64,000 nucleotides of DNA from positions 1-64,000 of the forward strand of contig JAGNBF010000024.1 in the NCBI GenBank assembly GCA_018004935.1. Reading direction: 5' to 3'. Below, in pieces: positions 18,006 to 28,026 of the stretch (its first letter is position 1; each line of letters begins with the position of its first letter). The notes beneath the pieces are model-generated. The model was not told where the DNA came from. It did not search any database and worked only from the letters and a program-made list of their open reading frames with translations. Both the position numbers and the translations under genes were made by a program. The stretch is from Chloroflexota bacterium. Its GTDB lineage: Bacteria > Chloroflexota > Anaerolineae > Promineifilales > Promineifilaceae.

Positions 18006-21000
18006 ATGACGCAAAAATTACGAGCGTTGGCCCTGGTGCTGGGGCCGGTTTGTTTGGTGTTTGTGAGTTTGTGGGTGGGGTTGGGGCGTAACGCGGCCGC
18101 CGCCCCTTCCCCCTTTGACACCCCACCGCAAGGGGCTGAGATTATTCTGGATCAAGCTGGCCTGGGCCGCGTGGCCTTTGAGCAGGAGATGGTCTTTGGG
18201 CCACAATGTATAACTGCCAGTGGCGACCCCTTCTCACCCATGAGCAGTACCCTCAGACCACCCGGTTACTACACCAATCCCCAATATTCCAGCGATTTTT
18301 ACACCTACCGCTACCGCATAGACGTTCCCGCTGATTATGCTTATGACGTAGTGCGGGTGGAACTGTTTGATCCTGATACCTACAACCACTCGCCGGGCCT
18401 TGTCAACGTATATACCGGTAACTATGTCATCTCCCATACCCTCCAGGCTATTGCGGCTGGTTTCCCCGCTACGGAAACGCGCAACTGTAACTTTGGTACC
18501 GACTTTGCATACCGTTATCAGCCCTGTGTTCTTGGTACACACGAGGACGAGGTCTTGAACCCCTACTGGTTGGTGAAGATAGATGAGATACGGGCAGGCA
18601 ATGGCACCAGTTGTGGTGCTCCTGCGGGCAATGATTACAACAACGGCCAGCCCACCCAAACGGCTTTTGACCTGTATTACTATGGCCAGAGCATCACGGG
18701 CACAACGCAGATGAACCCGTTAGCCAATTACATGGGGCGGACGGACAACATATACGATACGGATTTGCGTTGGGTGTCGCCGGGTGGGGCACAATCGTAT
18801 GATCAACCCACCTTTGTCCCGGCTGACAGCGGTTCGTTTGAGGTGGACTTAACGGCCATTCCCAATATTCTGGTGGATCCGGCGACGGGTGTCCGTTCCC
18901 TTTACCTGGATGTCACCACTCTGGCGGGTGCATCCGAAAATGGGTTTGAGATATGGGCCGGGCCGCCTGTGTACACCGGAGCGCAAGGAACATCGAGTGG
19001 TCATTGTACGACCAGCGTACCGGGGCAGATGGCTGGTGTGCCCAGTCAGGTCAACAAACGTAATTTGTTTATGACGAACTGCGGCCGCGGCTCCCATGCC
19101 TCTCAGGGTGTCACCATCTACGCCCTCGATTATGCCCCCACCAACGTCAATACGAATAACCCCGTCAATATCCCTGTCACCTACATTGGCCCGGAGTATG
19201 CCGGGCAATCTATCTATGTGACGCTGTTTGATATTGATTCTGGTTCAACAGGCCCCCTTGTTTTTTACTTTGACACGCTGGCGTTCCATCTGCTGAACCC
19301 GGTTCCTAACGCACCTGCCAACCCCGTCAACCCCACCCTGACCGACTTTTACCGTGCCTTTTCTGTCAACAACAATCAAGACAACGACCCTGACCTGATC
19401 CCCCCCCAGACACGGAATTGTCGTATCGGTAACTGCAATAATATGTGGATAACACCATCTTACCGTATTGACATTCCAACCCTGTCACCAGATTGTGTGG
19501 ATGTGCAAACAACGCCGCTGCTCTGTACGCCGTTTTATGGGGGTACATTGATGGCTCGCCTGATAGCCGGGATGCTAGACAATTACGTCTGGCATGCCGA
19601 ACTGCCAGAACTCCCCCTACCAGACATCACCCAGAGCTGCACAGGTGTTTTCCCAGTGGCCGGACATGAAGATTTGCGTTCGGTAGACTCCTCGATTTAC
19701 AACCAATATGTTATTAATGGCGGCGCCAATTACCCTGCGACTGTACCGACCTATGCCCAACTCATTGAGGCTGGACATATTCCCAATCGGTCTCTACGCA
19801 GTCAAGCGCAACCGGGAGATACTTTTCTGTTCATAGGACAGGGAACAGATTGGTATGAATTTAGCTGGTTGCGTTGGGGCAGTGTGAGCCAGCCGGATGA
19901 TGTCACTACTTTAGCCAACAGCCTGACCTGGCCTGGGGATAGTTTTTTGTTTGAAGAAGCCGGTGATCCGAGTGATGTGACAATTCACGAATGGGATTGG
20001 GTGGCGTTGAATAGCAGTTCGGTCTACGGCACGGCGGCGGAAACACAATTGAAGGCGCATATTGATCGCGGCCGCACCCTGCGTGTTGTTCTTTTCTCCG
20101 GGACCAACCCCGACGGAACCCAAATTGAACAATTGGCAAACATGCGCGTCTTGGGCTACCGCCTTAGTCCCAGCAGCCCCAGTCAGCGTTGGTTGTTGCT
20201 GCAATTTGTCAGTTATGCTGAGCAATGTGGAGAAATCGCCCCCGCTACGATTAACATCACCGCGCAGGTTTCAGTTTCCGAAACCACCAGTTTGGTTGAA
20301 CTTCCGGTCAATCTGGGTCAGGCGCACCCCCTTACGGTTACGGTAGAGTATGCGACCATTCCTGGCACTGCCCTACCGGACACAGATTATCAGCCGGTTA
20401 CTGGCACGCTCACTTTTGCCCCAGGCGAGATCAGCCATCTTGTTTCCGTGCCCATTCTGGACGATGCTACCTACGAGTTTGACGAAACCTTCCACGTTCT
20501 ACTCATCAACCCGGCGAATGGTACAGTTCTTAACGATGAGGCAGTGGTGACCATTTTGAACGATGACGCACCACCGGAACTGTCGTTCGCGGCCGCGGCC
20601 CCCACCGTCAGCGAAAATGTCAGTATCGGCGTCCTTTCCGTCACTGTGCAACTGGCTCCCACCTCTGGCCTCACCGCAACCGTCGCCTACTCGACCACCG
20701 ACGGCACAGCCATTGCCGGGGTAGATTACCAGCCTGTGCAAGGGGTCATCACCTTCACCGCCGGAATCACCAGCGCCGTTATCCCCATTCCCATCCTCAA
20801 CGACACCCTGGCCGAAGGCAACGAATGGTTCCATCTCATCCTGATTGATCCGGTCAACGGCGTCATCACTGGCACGAATCCGGCCCCAATCTTCATCGTG
20901 GACGATGAATGCCTGTACAACCTGTACACCGTGCCGGGGCGGGTCGAGGCGGAGAACTTCACCTGTGGCGGCGAAGGGGTGGCCTATCACGACAGCACCC

Positions 21001-21410
21001 CCACCAATGAAGGGGACTCGGCTTATCGCCTGCTGGAAGGTGTGGATGTGTGGGATGACGCGGCCGCGTCCCAAACCCATTATGTTGGTAGTACAGAAGA
21101 TGGGGAGTGGCTGGTCTACACGGTCGAAATCACGGCCACGGGGCGCTACGATTTGTGGGTCGCGGCCGCATCTGTCCAATCTGGTAGCTGTTTCTGGATG
21201 GAAATAGATGGGGTGGATGTGACGGGGCAGGTGGCTGTGCCGGTGACGGGTGGGGAGTTTGGGGAGGTTGCGGCCGCGGAGCACATCACCCTCACCGCCG
21301 GAACCCACCAGCTACGCCTCGCCATCCCCTGCGGCGGGGCTAACTTTGATTACCTGGCCCTGACGATCACCCCGCCGGATGAACTGTATCTGCCGTTTAT
21401 GCGGAAATAA
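18006..21410 (+). CDS. Large secreted protein with two Calx-beta domains and a CBM6/35-like domain
   Basis: An 1134-residue exported protein. Signal peptide about 1-35. Residues about 40-740 are rich in Asn/Tyr/Pro with several Cys and show no family I recognise. Two Calx-beta domains follow (about 755-860 and 865-970; YATIPGTALPDTDYQPVTGT and YSTTDGTAIAGVDYQPVQGV). Next comes a CBM6/35-type carbohydrate-binding domain (about 985-1120), recognisable from GRVEAENF, EWLVYTVEITATGRYDLWV and FDYLALTI. The C-terminus PDELYLPFMRK has the YLP-type tail. A calcium-dependent, polysaccharide-binding surface protein is likely (inference). AAGGAG precedes the ATG by 7 bases. Seven GCGGCCGC octamers, denser toward the 3' end. 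Confidence 0.8.
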   Translation: MTQKLRALALVLGPVCLVFVSLWVGLGRNAAAAPSPFDTPPQGAEIILDQAGLGRVAFEQEMVFGPQCITASGDPFSPMSSTLRPPGYYTNPQYSSDFYTYRYRIDVPADYAYDVVRVELFDPDTYNHSPGLVNVYTGNYVISHTLQAIAAGFPATETRNCNFGTDFAYRYQPCVLGTHEDEVLNPYWLVKIDEIRAGNGTSCGAPAGNDYNNGQPTQTAFDLYYYGQSITGTTQMNPLANYMGRTDNIYDTDLRWVSPGGAQSYDQPTFVPADSGSFEVDLTAIPNILVDPATGVRSLYLDVTTLAGASENGFEIWAGPPVYTGAQGTSSGHCTTSVPGQMAGVPSQVNKRNLFMTNCGRGSHASQGVTIYALDYAPTNVNTNNPVNIPVTYIGPEYAGQSIYVTLFDIDSGSTGPLVFYFDTLAFHLLNPVPNAPANPVNPTLTDFYRAFSVNNNQDNDPDLIPPQTRNCRIGNCNNMWITPSYRIDIPTLSPDCVDVQTTPLLCTPFYGGTLMARLIAGMLDNYVWHAELPELPLPDITQSCTGVFPVAGHEDLRSVDSSIYNQYVINGGANYPATVPTYAQLIEAGHIPNRSLRSQAQPGDTFLFIGQGTDWYEFSWLRWGSVSQPDDVTTLANSLTWPGDSFLFEEAGDPSDVTIHEWDWVALNSSSVYGTAAETQLKAHIDRGRTLRVVLFSGTNPDGTQIEQLANMRVLGYRLSPSSPSQRWLLLQFVSYAEQCGEIAPATINITAQVSVSETTSLVELPVNLGQAHPLTVTVEYATIPGTALPDTDYQPVTGTLTFAPGEISHLVSVPILDDATYEFDETFHVLLINPANGTVLNDEAVVTILNDDAPPELSFAAAAPTVSENVSIGVLSVTVQLAPTSGLTATVAYSTTDGTAIAGVDYQPVQGVITFTAGITSAVIPIPILNDTLAEGNEWFHLILIDPVNGVITGTNPAPIFIVDDECLYNLYTVPGRVEAENFTCGGEGVAYHDSTPTNEGDSAYRLLEGVDVWDDAAASQTHYVGSTEDGEWLVYTVEITATGRYDLWVAAASVQSGSCFWMEIDGVDVTGQVAVPVTGGEFGEVAAAEHITLTAGTHQLRLAIPCGGANFDYLALTITPPDELYLPFMRK

Positions 21411-21418
21411 CTTTGAGT

Positions 21419-21488
21419 TACATCAACGGATTGAACAAAGGGGTGGATTAGTATGAATCCGTTCCTTTCTTAATCCGTTGATGTAATT
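21419..21488. repeat. Long inverted repeat downstream of the large secreted protein
   Basis: Perfect 15-base arms TTACATCAACGGATT / AATCCGTTGATGTAA enclose about 40 bases with a second small stem (AAAGG/CCTTT). It may act as a terminator or be a remnant of a miniature element. Confidence 0.65.
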
Positions 21489-21578
21489 TGCAGTCTGCGG
21501 CCGCGTTTTCTTTTCCCCCCTCAATTGTTTATACTAATCGGGTAAGCAAGATAAATCTATCACAGGGAGAGGGTCAAA

Positions 21579-21776
21579 ATGACATGGACTGAACTATTGA
21601 CCGACCTCAAACAACTAGATCGTGCCGACAAATTACGGGTGATGCAGTTTCTCTTGTTAGAAATTGCTACCGATGAAGGCGCACTTATGAAATCCGGTTT
21701 AACTTATCCGGTCTGGTCCCCCTACGATTCCCACAAAGCCGCCCAAGAGATGTTTGCTCTCTTGCAAACAGATTGA
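21579..21776 (+). CDS. Small conserved protein (DKLRVMQFLLLE type)
   Basis: 65 residues, beginning MTWTELLTDLKQLDRADKLR and ending with YPVWSPYDSHKAAQEMF. I recognise this as a small conserved protein seen in cyanobacteria and Chloroflexota near toxin-antitoxin genes, but no function is established that I know of. AGGGAGAGGG precedes the ATG. The next gene, 40 bases on, is an antitoxin-like gene. Confidence 0.65.
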   Translation: MTWTELLTDLKQLDRADKLRVMQFLLLEIATDEGALMKSGLTYPVWSPYDSHKAAQEMFALLQTD

Positions 21777-21815
21777 TGTAGGCCAAACAAATCTGGCATC
21801 AGGTAGTTAATTGAA

Positions 21816-22100
21816 ATGACAATACCAGAGGTGATGAGGATGAATAGTGTTACTTACACACAGGTTCAAGAATTGGTAGCCCATTTGCCAGTCACAAAAT
21901 TGCCGAGAGCTTTTGCCATGTTAAAAAGCCTGGCGAATGAAGATGTAATTGCCCCTTCCATACAAATTAAAACATTGAATTTGCCTCTGGCTGAACGTCG
22001 CCGAATGTTGGCTAAGCAGGCCGAAGAAATGCTGGTTCATTACGAAGAAACTTCTACAGAGCGTGAAGAGTGGCAGGGGGGAGACTTTGGAGATTATTAA
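21816..22100 (+). CDS. Putative MazE-like antitoxin
   Basis: Up to 94 residues; the likely start is one of the in-frame ATGs at 21831 or 21837, preceded by AGAGGTGATGAGG. The product (VTYTQVQELVAHLPVTKLPRAF ... EEWQGGDFGDY) is helical and acidic at its end, as typical of antitoxins that wrap a MazF dimer. Its 3' end overlaps the toxin gene. Assignment rests mainly on position and composition. Confidence 0.7.
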   Translation: MTIPEVMRMNSVTYTQVQELVAHLPVTKLPRAFAMLKSLANEDVIAPSIQIKTLNLPLAERRRMLAKQAEEMLVHYEETSTEREEWQGGDFGDY

Positions 22101-22437
22101 ACGAGGCGAAATATGGTTGGTCAATCTTGATCCCACCATAGGTGCCGAAATTCGTAAAACCCGTCCGGTTGTTGTGATTAGCTCAGATGCGTTGGGAAAA
22201 TTGCCCATCAAACTGGTTGCTCCACTAACGGAATGGAAAGATTTTCTGGCAGAAAACATTTGGCATGTGAAGATAGTTCCTGATAAGGCCAATGGTTTAG
22301 CCAAACAGTCTTCCGTAGATACCTTACAGTTGCGAGGTGTAGATACCCAGCGTTTTGTCCGCAAGTTAGGCAAAGTGTCAACCGCAATGATGGCAAACAT
22401 CGCGGCCGCAATCGTAACCGTTATCGAATATGAATAA
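22063..22437 (+). CDS. MazF/PemK-type endoribonuclease toxin
   Basis: About 116-124 residues with the complete PemK-like fold: KRGEIWLVNLDPTIGAEIRKTRPVVVIS at the start, KIVPDKANGLAKQSSVDTLQLR in the middle. It should cleave mRNA at a short recognition sequence. Start options are GTG 22063 and TTG 22087, both inside the antitoxin gene, which implies translational coupling. The last codons contain a GCGGCCGC octamer (Ala-Ala-Ala). Confidence 0.9.
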   Translation: MKSGRGETLEIIKRGEIWLVNLDPTIGAEIRKTRPVVVISSDALGKLPIKLVAPLTEWKDFLAENIWHVKIVPDKANGLAKQSSVDTLQLRGVDTQRFVRKLGKVSTAMMANIAAAIVTVIEYE

Positions 22438-22476
22438 AAAAACGCGGCCGCAAACTCAGTTTGCGGCCGCGTTTCC
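22438..22476. terminator. Bidirectional hairpin terminator built from two GCGGCCGC octamers
   Basis: Between the convergent mazF-like gene and the amylopullulanase gene. Perfect 16-base arms AAACGCGGCCGCAAAC and GTTTGCGGCCGCGTTT around a 3-base loop; A-run before and T-run after on both strands. Each arm holds one octamer. Confidence 0.88.
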
Positions 22477-22500
22477 CCAATTACTCACTCTCTCAGTCTC

Positions 22501-25500
22501 TTAATCTCCGCTCTCCACTCTCCTCCGGTACACCCACACCCCTCCCAACAACCCAATCAACATCATCGCCACCACCGGTAGCCATAAGCTAACCGGCTGA
22601 CCGCTGAATGCTGACAGGCTAACCGAAGTGGGGATAAACACCGAGAAGATAGACACCGCCGGAACCTGTTGTACATCATTGTTCACATCCACCACCCCGG
22701 CAATCGTGACCGTGTAGGTCGCGCCTTGCGTGAGCGGGGCGGACGGTGTGAACACATGGGTAAAGGTGGTGCTGTCATAACCAAACGTGCCACTCACCAC
22801 CCCATCCGGCCCCATCACCTGGAAACCACTGTTGGGCGTCGCGGGCATCGCCTGATTCCACACCGCCGTAATCACCGTATTCGGTAACACATTGGCCGAC
22901 CCATTGGCCGGGGTCAGGCTGGTCACGATGGGATCGCGCCAATTTTGCACCGTAATCTGCACCAACTGCGTCCCATTCGTACCAAAATCTACCGTCAGAC
23001 TGCGGTTGGGAATTTCCGTGTTGCCGTCCGCTTCCTTTTCTACGGTGTCCCAACTGCCCCGTGCCACCTTGTACTCAAACAACGTGCCATCCAAAATGGT
23101 CAACGTCTTGGTGAAGGTGGTGCTGTTGGCCCGTGTCATCGCCGTGCCGCCCGGATTCCACAGGTTCAACGTGCCATCCGGGTTGACGGTGAAGGAGAGA
23201 TAAGCCGTACCAGGAGTGTAGGCCGGAACCGTCACTTCAAAGGTGACATCTACCAGCCGCGCTTCGGCGGTGGCTGTCACCACATTGGATTGGGGTGAGC
23301 GGTTGAAGCTGGTGTCGAAGGCCACGACGTAATAATCGTAGGTGACATTTGTCACGACCGCCTCGTCCACATAGTTTGTGACTGGCCCCCAAACGGTGTC
23401 AATCTGGCTGTAACCACCCGCCGGATTCACCTGCCGGTATATCTCATACCCGGCCAGGTCCGGTTCGCTGTTGAGCGTCCAACTGAGCAGGATACTGCTG
23501 GGGGTTGTGCCGTCCATGACCAGGACGGTGGCCGCCGGGGCGGTCGTGTCAGGGCTGGCGACCACATGTAGTAGGCCGCGATCATTGTTGTCGCCGGGGC
23601 CGCTCAAGTCGGACAGATACCACGTCTGCCCGCCATCACTGCTCCAGCGAGTCACGTATTCGTAATCGCCGAGGGTATCCGGCAGGAGCTTGCCGAAATA
23701 TTCATCGTTGTTGCCCGCGGCCGCGCCGTAAACCATATCTACCCAGGTCCAACTGGCATTGGGGGTCGAACCCACCGCCCCAAAACCAATCTGCCCCCAG
23801 ATACCCGTCGCTGGCCCATTGCTCCCCGTCGCCCCGGTAATCCGCAACTGCCCGGAGATGTTGACCGTCGCCGTGATGGTGCTGATGGTGTGGGTAATTT
23901 CGGCCGGAGCTTGCAGGTTGTACCAGGCCGTCGTCAGGTCGTGGTGCGGTGTGCCGCTGGCCTCATTGGAGGGGGCACTGACCAGCCCGGTGGTGTCATC
24001 ACGGGCGATGACGGTGTAGTAGTAGGTGGTGGCATTAACCAGACCGGCGTCGGTGTGGGTTGTGCCCACCGTCGTGGTGATGTATTGATAACCACCGCCA
24101 CTGACCACACTGCGGTACAGGTCGTAGCTATCGGCTCCGGCGGAAGCGTTCCAGGACAGGTCTAACTCTTCGCTCCGTTCGGCGGTGACAGCCAGACCGG
24201 TGGGGGCAGAAGGAGCCTGGGGTAGAACGCTGGTCACGATGAGCAGTGCGCCGCTCATGGGCGAAAGGGTCACGGTGATGTCCCCATTCCCGTCTACGGT
24301 GTAGCTCTGGTTGTCCAACACGTTGAGCAACTGCGCTCCAATGGGCAGGTAGCCGCTGACATTGACGACGACGTTTTGCCCGCCGGTGGCCCGGTTGAAC
24401 ATCACCACCGCCGCATCAGAATTGTCAGCCATCTTGCGGCCATAGGCGTAGGTGTTGGCGGCATTATCTACCAACAGGGTGTCAAAGCTACCCGTCCGCA
24501 GAGCCGGATGGGCATTGCGGGCGGTGGTCAACACGGTGTAATAGTCGCGTAATTGATCTTGCCCGCCCTGGGTTTGCAGATGGGTGTAGAACGGCGTGCC
24601 GCTCTGATCCAACCAGGGGTATGGGATGCGGTTGTACGGGTCGTCTTGCCAGGTCGAACCATCATAGGTGACGGGGCCAACCAGACCCACTTCGTCGCCG
24701 TAGTAAATCGTCGGTGCGCCAGGCAGGGTCATCTGCAACAGCACCACGCCGCGCAGACGGGTCATGGCGTCTGACCAGTCGTAGGCCGGGTTCTGGTAAA
24801 TGGTGGCGTCGTTCAGGTCGGTGTTGTGATCCAGCATGAACAGGGCACGATTGGTGTCGTGACTGCCCAACAGGTTCATCATGGCGTAGAACGCTTCCGG
24901 GGGATAACGCTCTTCCAGGTTATGCAAACGCTCATCCAGTTGTTGTGGGGTAAGCGGGGTCAGGATACCGGCGGAACTGCCGCTGTTGTGGTCGTTGTCC
25001 ACAAACGGCTCGTCGCGCCAGAAGCTCATGATCGCCGAGCCGAACTGGTAGTTCATGGTGGCGTCCCACTCGTTGCCCAATGTCCAGCTTGTCGCCACAT
25101 TCCATTCCTCACCCACGATGTAGGCGTCGGGGTTGGTCTGGTGGACGGCGGTGCGGAACCCTTCCCAATAATTATTGGTGGGGTCGTTGGTTGTGCCGGG
25201 GTCAACGTCGCCGCCCACGTCGAGACGCCAGCCATCGGCCCATTGCATCCAGTAGCGGGCAATGGCGTTGGCCCCACCGGCCCAGATGTAGTCGCGGACT
25301 TCCTGGTTGCTGGAATCCAGTTTGGGCAGGCTGTCGAAGCCGAACCAACTGGTGTAGGTACTCCCGCCGGGTGTGCCATCATCACCGACACAAGGACCAG
25401 AGCCGGGAATGGGCGCGGCCGCGAAGTAATACCAATCCCGGTACTGGCTCAACTGATCTTCACAGGCCCCCGTGGGTGCGGGGTAACGGTTGTATCGGTC

Positions 25501-27858
25501 AAAGTAAATGCTGTCCGACGACGAATGATTAAACACACCATCCAGAATGATGTTGATCCCCAGCGCATTGGCCTGTGCCACCAACGACTGGAACTGCGCC
25601 AACGTGCCAAAGTTGTCATCAATGACGCCAAAGTTGGTGGCGTCATATTTGTGGTTAGACGGGGCCTCGAAGATGGGGTTGAAATAAATTGCCGTGACCC
25701 CCAGGCTGTCCAGGTAAGCCAACTGACTTAACAACCCTTCCAGGTCGCCGCCGTAGAAGTTTTGGCTGTAGACGCCGGGGCAGGGGGATGTGGCATCACG
25801 CGGATCGCAGATGGGCGTGTTCCAATTCGTGCCGTTAGAACGGACGATGGTCGGGGTTTCGTTGTAGAAGAAGGTTCCTGCCGGGGTGTTGTTGGCGGCA
25901 TTGCCATCACGGAACCGGTCGGGGAATACCTGGTAGATGATACCATTTTGTACCCAATCCGGGGTTTGGAAGGTGGGATCGTACATCGTCAACTGCCAGC
26001 TATTGTCAACACTGCTGGCGAAAGTCTGCCCCCAACCACCGGTACGGGCCGCGTCATCTTCGTAGTAAGCGGTCGCCGTGCCATCCAGGGCAATGAAGCG
26101 ATACCAGTAAACGGTCGGGTCGGCACTGACGGGTAGAACCGCTTCCCACCAATCATACTGGGCATCGTTGGCGATTTTAGTCAGGTTGATCAGTTGTTGC
26201 GTGTTGGTGCGGTCGTTGTAGACACGCACCCGGGCCGCGCTCAGGTCATCGCAGGCGGAACGGAAGCGCAGGGTGACGGCGGTTCCCGTCGGCACGGCCC
26301 CACCGGGGGTGCGGAACAGGGTGTCCCGGCTGTTGTGCCCCAGATCATTCCACCAGATGTTATTGTCGTTGGCGGCCCCACTGGCACAGGCTCCCGTGCC
26401 GCCACCACCGCCGCCGCTCAGGTTGGGGATGGTGTAGGTCGCCAGGAACCGTTGCGTCGTGGCATCGTCCCAGCCGTTCGATTGATCGTCGCTGGGCACG
26501 GTGTCATACGCCCCCTTCGAGCCACCCCCCTGCGTGCCGAAGAATTGCAGGTTGATGGTGTCACCACCAGCTACGGCGATGTCGGTCAGCGGGATACGCA
26601 GGCGCAGGCCATCGCCATTGCTCCAGGCTATTTTGGAGCCGGGTAGAGACGGTTGGCCGGAGTTGCCAATGCCACCCCAGTCCACGCCGCCGCCCGTATT
26701 CCAGTCGGAGCCGTTCCAGGTGCGGAATTCCGTCCAGCCATTGTCGCTGGGGCCGAAGATGTTGCCGCGGATCAGGTAATCGGGTTGGGTGAGGGGAACG
26801 GTGACGGGGGTCGAACCGAGATTCTGGTGGGTGGCGGTGTAGGCGTAGGTGACAGCATTGCCCCAGGGATCGCCACTGCCACCGCCGGGGAGACCCGTAT
26901 CAATCGCCAGCCCCAATTGCCCGACGGAGACGGTGGTGGTGTAAGCCATCGGCACAAAGAGGTGCAAATCCTGGCTGTCGGCCCAGATGTGCAGGCGGGT
27001 GGTGTCCGTCCAGGCCACGCCGTTCCAGTTGGCGGGGCCAGGATTGGCTAAATCGCCTTGTGCATCCACGGCGACGGGCACGGTGACGAGGTTATGTTGG
27101 GTGGTGGGATCGTCCCAACCGGTAGATTGATCGTCGCTGGGTACGGTGTCATACGCCCCTTTGCCGCCGCCGCTCTGGGTGGCAAAGAATTGCAGTTTGA
27201 CATGGGCCGGGTCGGGGTTGCCGATGTCGGCCAGGGGGATGGCGAATTCGATGCCGTTGCCGTAGCTGTAGGCGATGTGCGTACCGATATCGCCGCTGGT
27301 GATGCCTCCCCAGTTGACGCCCGCGCCGGTATCCCAGTTGCCGTTCCAGGCCCGGAATTCTGTCCAACCGCCTTCCCGGCTGACGTTGCCGCGAATGAGG
27401 TAGTCGGGCAGGAGCGGTTGGGCGGAAGGGACACCGTCAATGTTATCGAAACTGAAGGTGATGGCGTTGCCCCAGGCGTCGGTCGTGCCGCCGGAGTTGG
27501 GGACGCTGTTGGTATCAATGGCCAGACCAATCTGGCCGGAAGAGTCCACATTGTTGTAGGCGGGGCTGGGGATGTAGAGGTAGAGGGTGGTGGCGGTTGC
27601 GGCCGCGTACATCCCCCGCATATCCGTCCAGGCTACACCCGACCAGTCACCGGGGCCGGGGCTGGCGAGATCACCCGCCGGGTCTTCGGCAATCTGCACA
27701 TAGTCTGCATCCCGCAGACCATCTAAGGTGATTGTGCTTTCATCAAAAGAGGGAACGGCTTGCACGGGGCGAGCCACAAGGGGAGAAAAAAGAGATGTCA
27801 GCATAGCCACAGCCATGATGACCTGGACAAAACGCTGGTGCGACGGGCGAATACGCAT
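22501..27858 (-). CDS. Cell-surface amylopullulanase-type glycoside hydrolase (GH13)
   Basis: 1785 residues. Signal peptide about 1-35; two homologous beta-sandwich domains (about 40-260 and 265-480, each ending in YDTVPSDDQS-GWDD-TTQ) like those of amylopullulanases; a starch-binding/CBM48-like domain (about 500-620); a GH13 alpha/beta barrel (about 635-1090) with region I DGVFNHSS, region II GWRLDVGGD (nucleophile Asp about 880), region III IVGEEWN (acid Glu about 915), region IV GSHDTNR (Asp about 1000); a C-terminal amylase domain; two fibronectin III domains; a CBM20-like domain; an Ig-like Big_5 domain; and a final transmembrane helix followed by RRRVESGD. This predicts a membrane-anchored enzyme cutting alpha-1,4 and probably alpha-1,6 links in starch or glycogen outside the cell. 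CAGGAG precedes the ATG. Two LacI-type operators lie upstream. Confidence 0.9.
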   Translation of the reverse strand: MRIRPSHQRFVQVIMAVAMLTSLFSPLVARPVQAVPSFDESTITLDGLRDADYVQIAEDPAGDLASPGPGDWSGVAWTDMRGMYAAATATTLYLYIPSPAYNNVDSSGQIGLAIDTNSVPNSGGTTDAWGNAITFSFDNIDGVPSAQPLLPDYLIRGNVSREGGWTEFRAWNGNWDTGAGVNWGGITSGDIGTHIAYSYGNGIEFAIPLADIGNPDPAHVKLQFFATQSGGGKGAYDTVPSDDQSTGWDDPTTQHNLVTVPVAVDAQGDLANPGPANWNGVAWTDTTRLHIWADSQDLHLFVPMAYTTTVSVGQLGLAIDTGLPGGGSGDPWGNAVTYAYTATHQNLGSTPVTVPLTQPDYLIRGNIFGPSDNGWTEFRTWNGSDWNTGGGVDWGGIGNSGQPSLPGSKIAWSNGDGLRLRIPLTDIAVAGGDTINLQFFGTQGGGSKGAYDTVPSDDQSNGWDDATTQRFLATYTIPNLSGGGGGGTGACASGAANDNNIWWNDLGHNSRDTLFRTPGGAVPTGTAVTLRFRSACDDLSAARVRVYNDRTNTQQLINLTKIANDAQYDWWEAVLPVSADPTVYWYRFIALDGTATAYYEDDAARTGGWGQTFASSVDNSWQLTMYDPTFQTPDWVQNGIIYQVFPDRFRDGNAANNTPAGTFFYNETPTIVRSNGTNWNTPICDPRDATSPCPGVYSQNFYGGDLEGLLSQLAYLDSLGVTAIYFNPIFEAPSNHKYDATNFGVIDDNFGTLAQFQSLVAQANALGINIILDGVFNHSSSDSIYFDRYNRYPAPTGACEDQLSQYRDWYYFAAAPIPGSGPCVGDDGTPGGSTYTSWFGFDSLPKLDSSNQEVRDYIWAGGANAIARYWMQWADGWRLDVGGDVDPGTTNDPTNNYWEGFRTAVHQTNPDAYIVGEEWNVATSWTLGNEWDATMNYQFGSAIMSFWRDEPFVDNDHNSGSSAGILTPLTPQQLDERLHNLEERYPPEAFYAMMNLLGSHDTNRALFMLDHNTDLNDATIYQNPAYDWSDAMTRLRGVVLLQMTLPGAPTIYYGDEVGLVGPVTYDGSTWQDDPYNRIPYPWLDQSGTPFYTHLQTQGGQDQLRDYYTVLTTARNAHPALRTGSFDTLLVDNAANTYAYGRKMADNSDAAVVMFNRATGGQNVVVNVSGYLPIGAQLLNVLDNQSYTVDGNGDITVTLSPMSGALLIVTSVLPQAPSAPTGLAVTAERSEELDLSWNASAGADSYDLYRSVVSGGGYQYITTTVGTTHTDAGLVNATTYYYTVIARDDTTGLVSAPSNEASGTPHHDLTTAWYNLQAPAEITHTISTITATVNISGQLRITGATGSNGPATGIWGQIGFGAVGSTPNASWTWVDMVYGAAAGNNDEYFGKLLPDTLGDYEYVTRWSSDGGQTWYLSDLSGPGDNNDRGLLHVVASPDTTAPAATVLVMDGTTPSSILLSWTLNSEPDLAGYEIYRQVNPAGGYSQIDTVWGPVTNYVDEAVVTNVTYDYYVVAFDTSFNRSPQSNVVTATAEARLVDVTFEVTVPAYTPGTAYLSFTVNPDGTLNLWNPGGTAMTRANSTTFTKTLTILDGTLFEYKVARGSWDTVEKEADGNTEIPNRSLTVDFGTNGTQLVQITVQNWRDPIVTSLTPANGSANVLPNTVITAVWNQAMPATPNSGFQVMGPDGVVSGTFGYDSTTFTHVFTPSAPLTQGATYTVTIAGVVDVNNDVQQVPAVSIFSVFIPTSVSLSAFSGQPVSLWLPVVAMMLIGLLGGVWVYRRRVESGD

Positions 27859-27879
27859 GTGACACTCCTGGGAGAGCGG

Positions 27880-27970
27880 TCAGCGGGTCAGCTAGTCAGC
27901 TAGTCAGCTTGTCAGCTAAGAAGCTAGTCAGCTAAGAAGCTGAAATGCTGAAATGCTGAAATGCTGATGG
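27880..27970. repeat. Tandem repeat (GTCAGCTA / GAAATGCT units)
   Basis: About seven copies of a degenerate 8-12-base unit GTCAGCTA(AGAA), followed by three copies of TGAAATGC. It lies immediately upstream of the amylopullulanase start, within its leader or promoter region. Confidence 0.8.
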
Positions 27971-28026
27971 CTAAACGCTCTGTATGCGATTGTTACGACT
28001 CAAGGGACGTTGTGGGCAACAACGTT

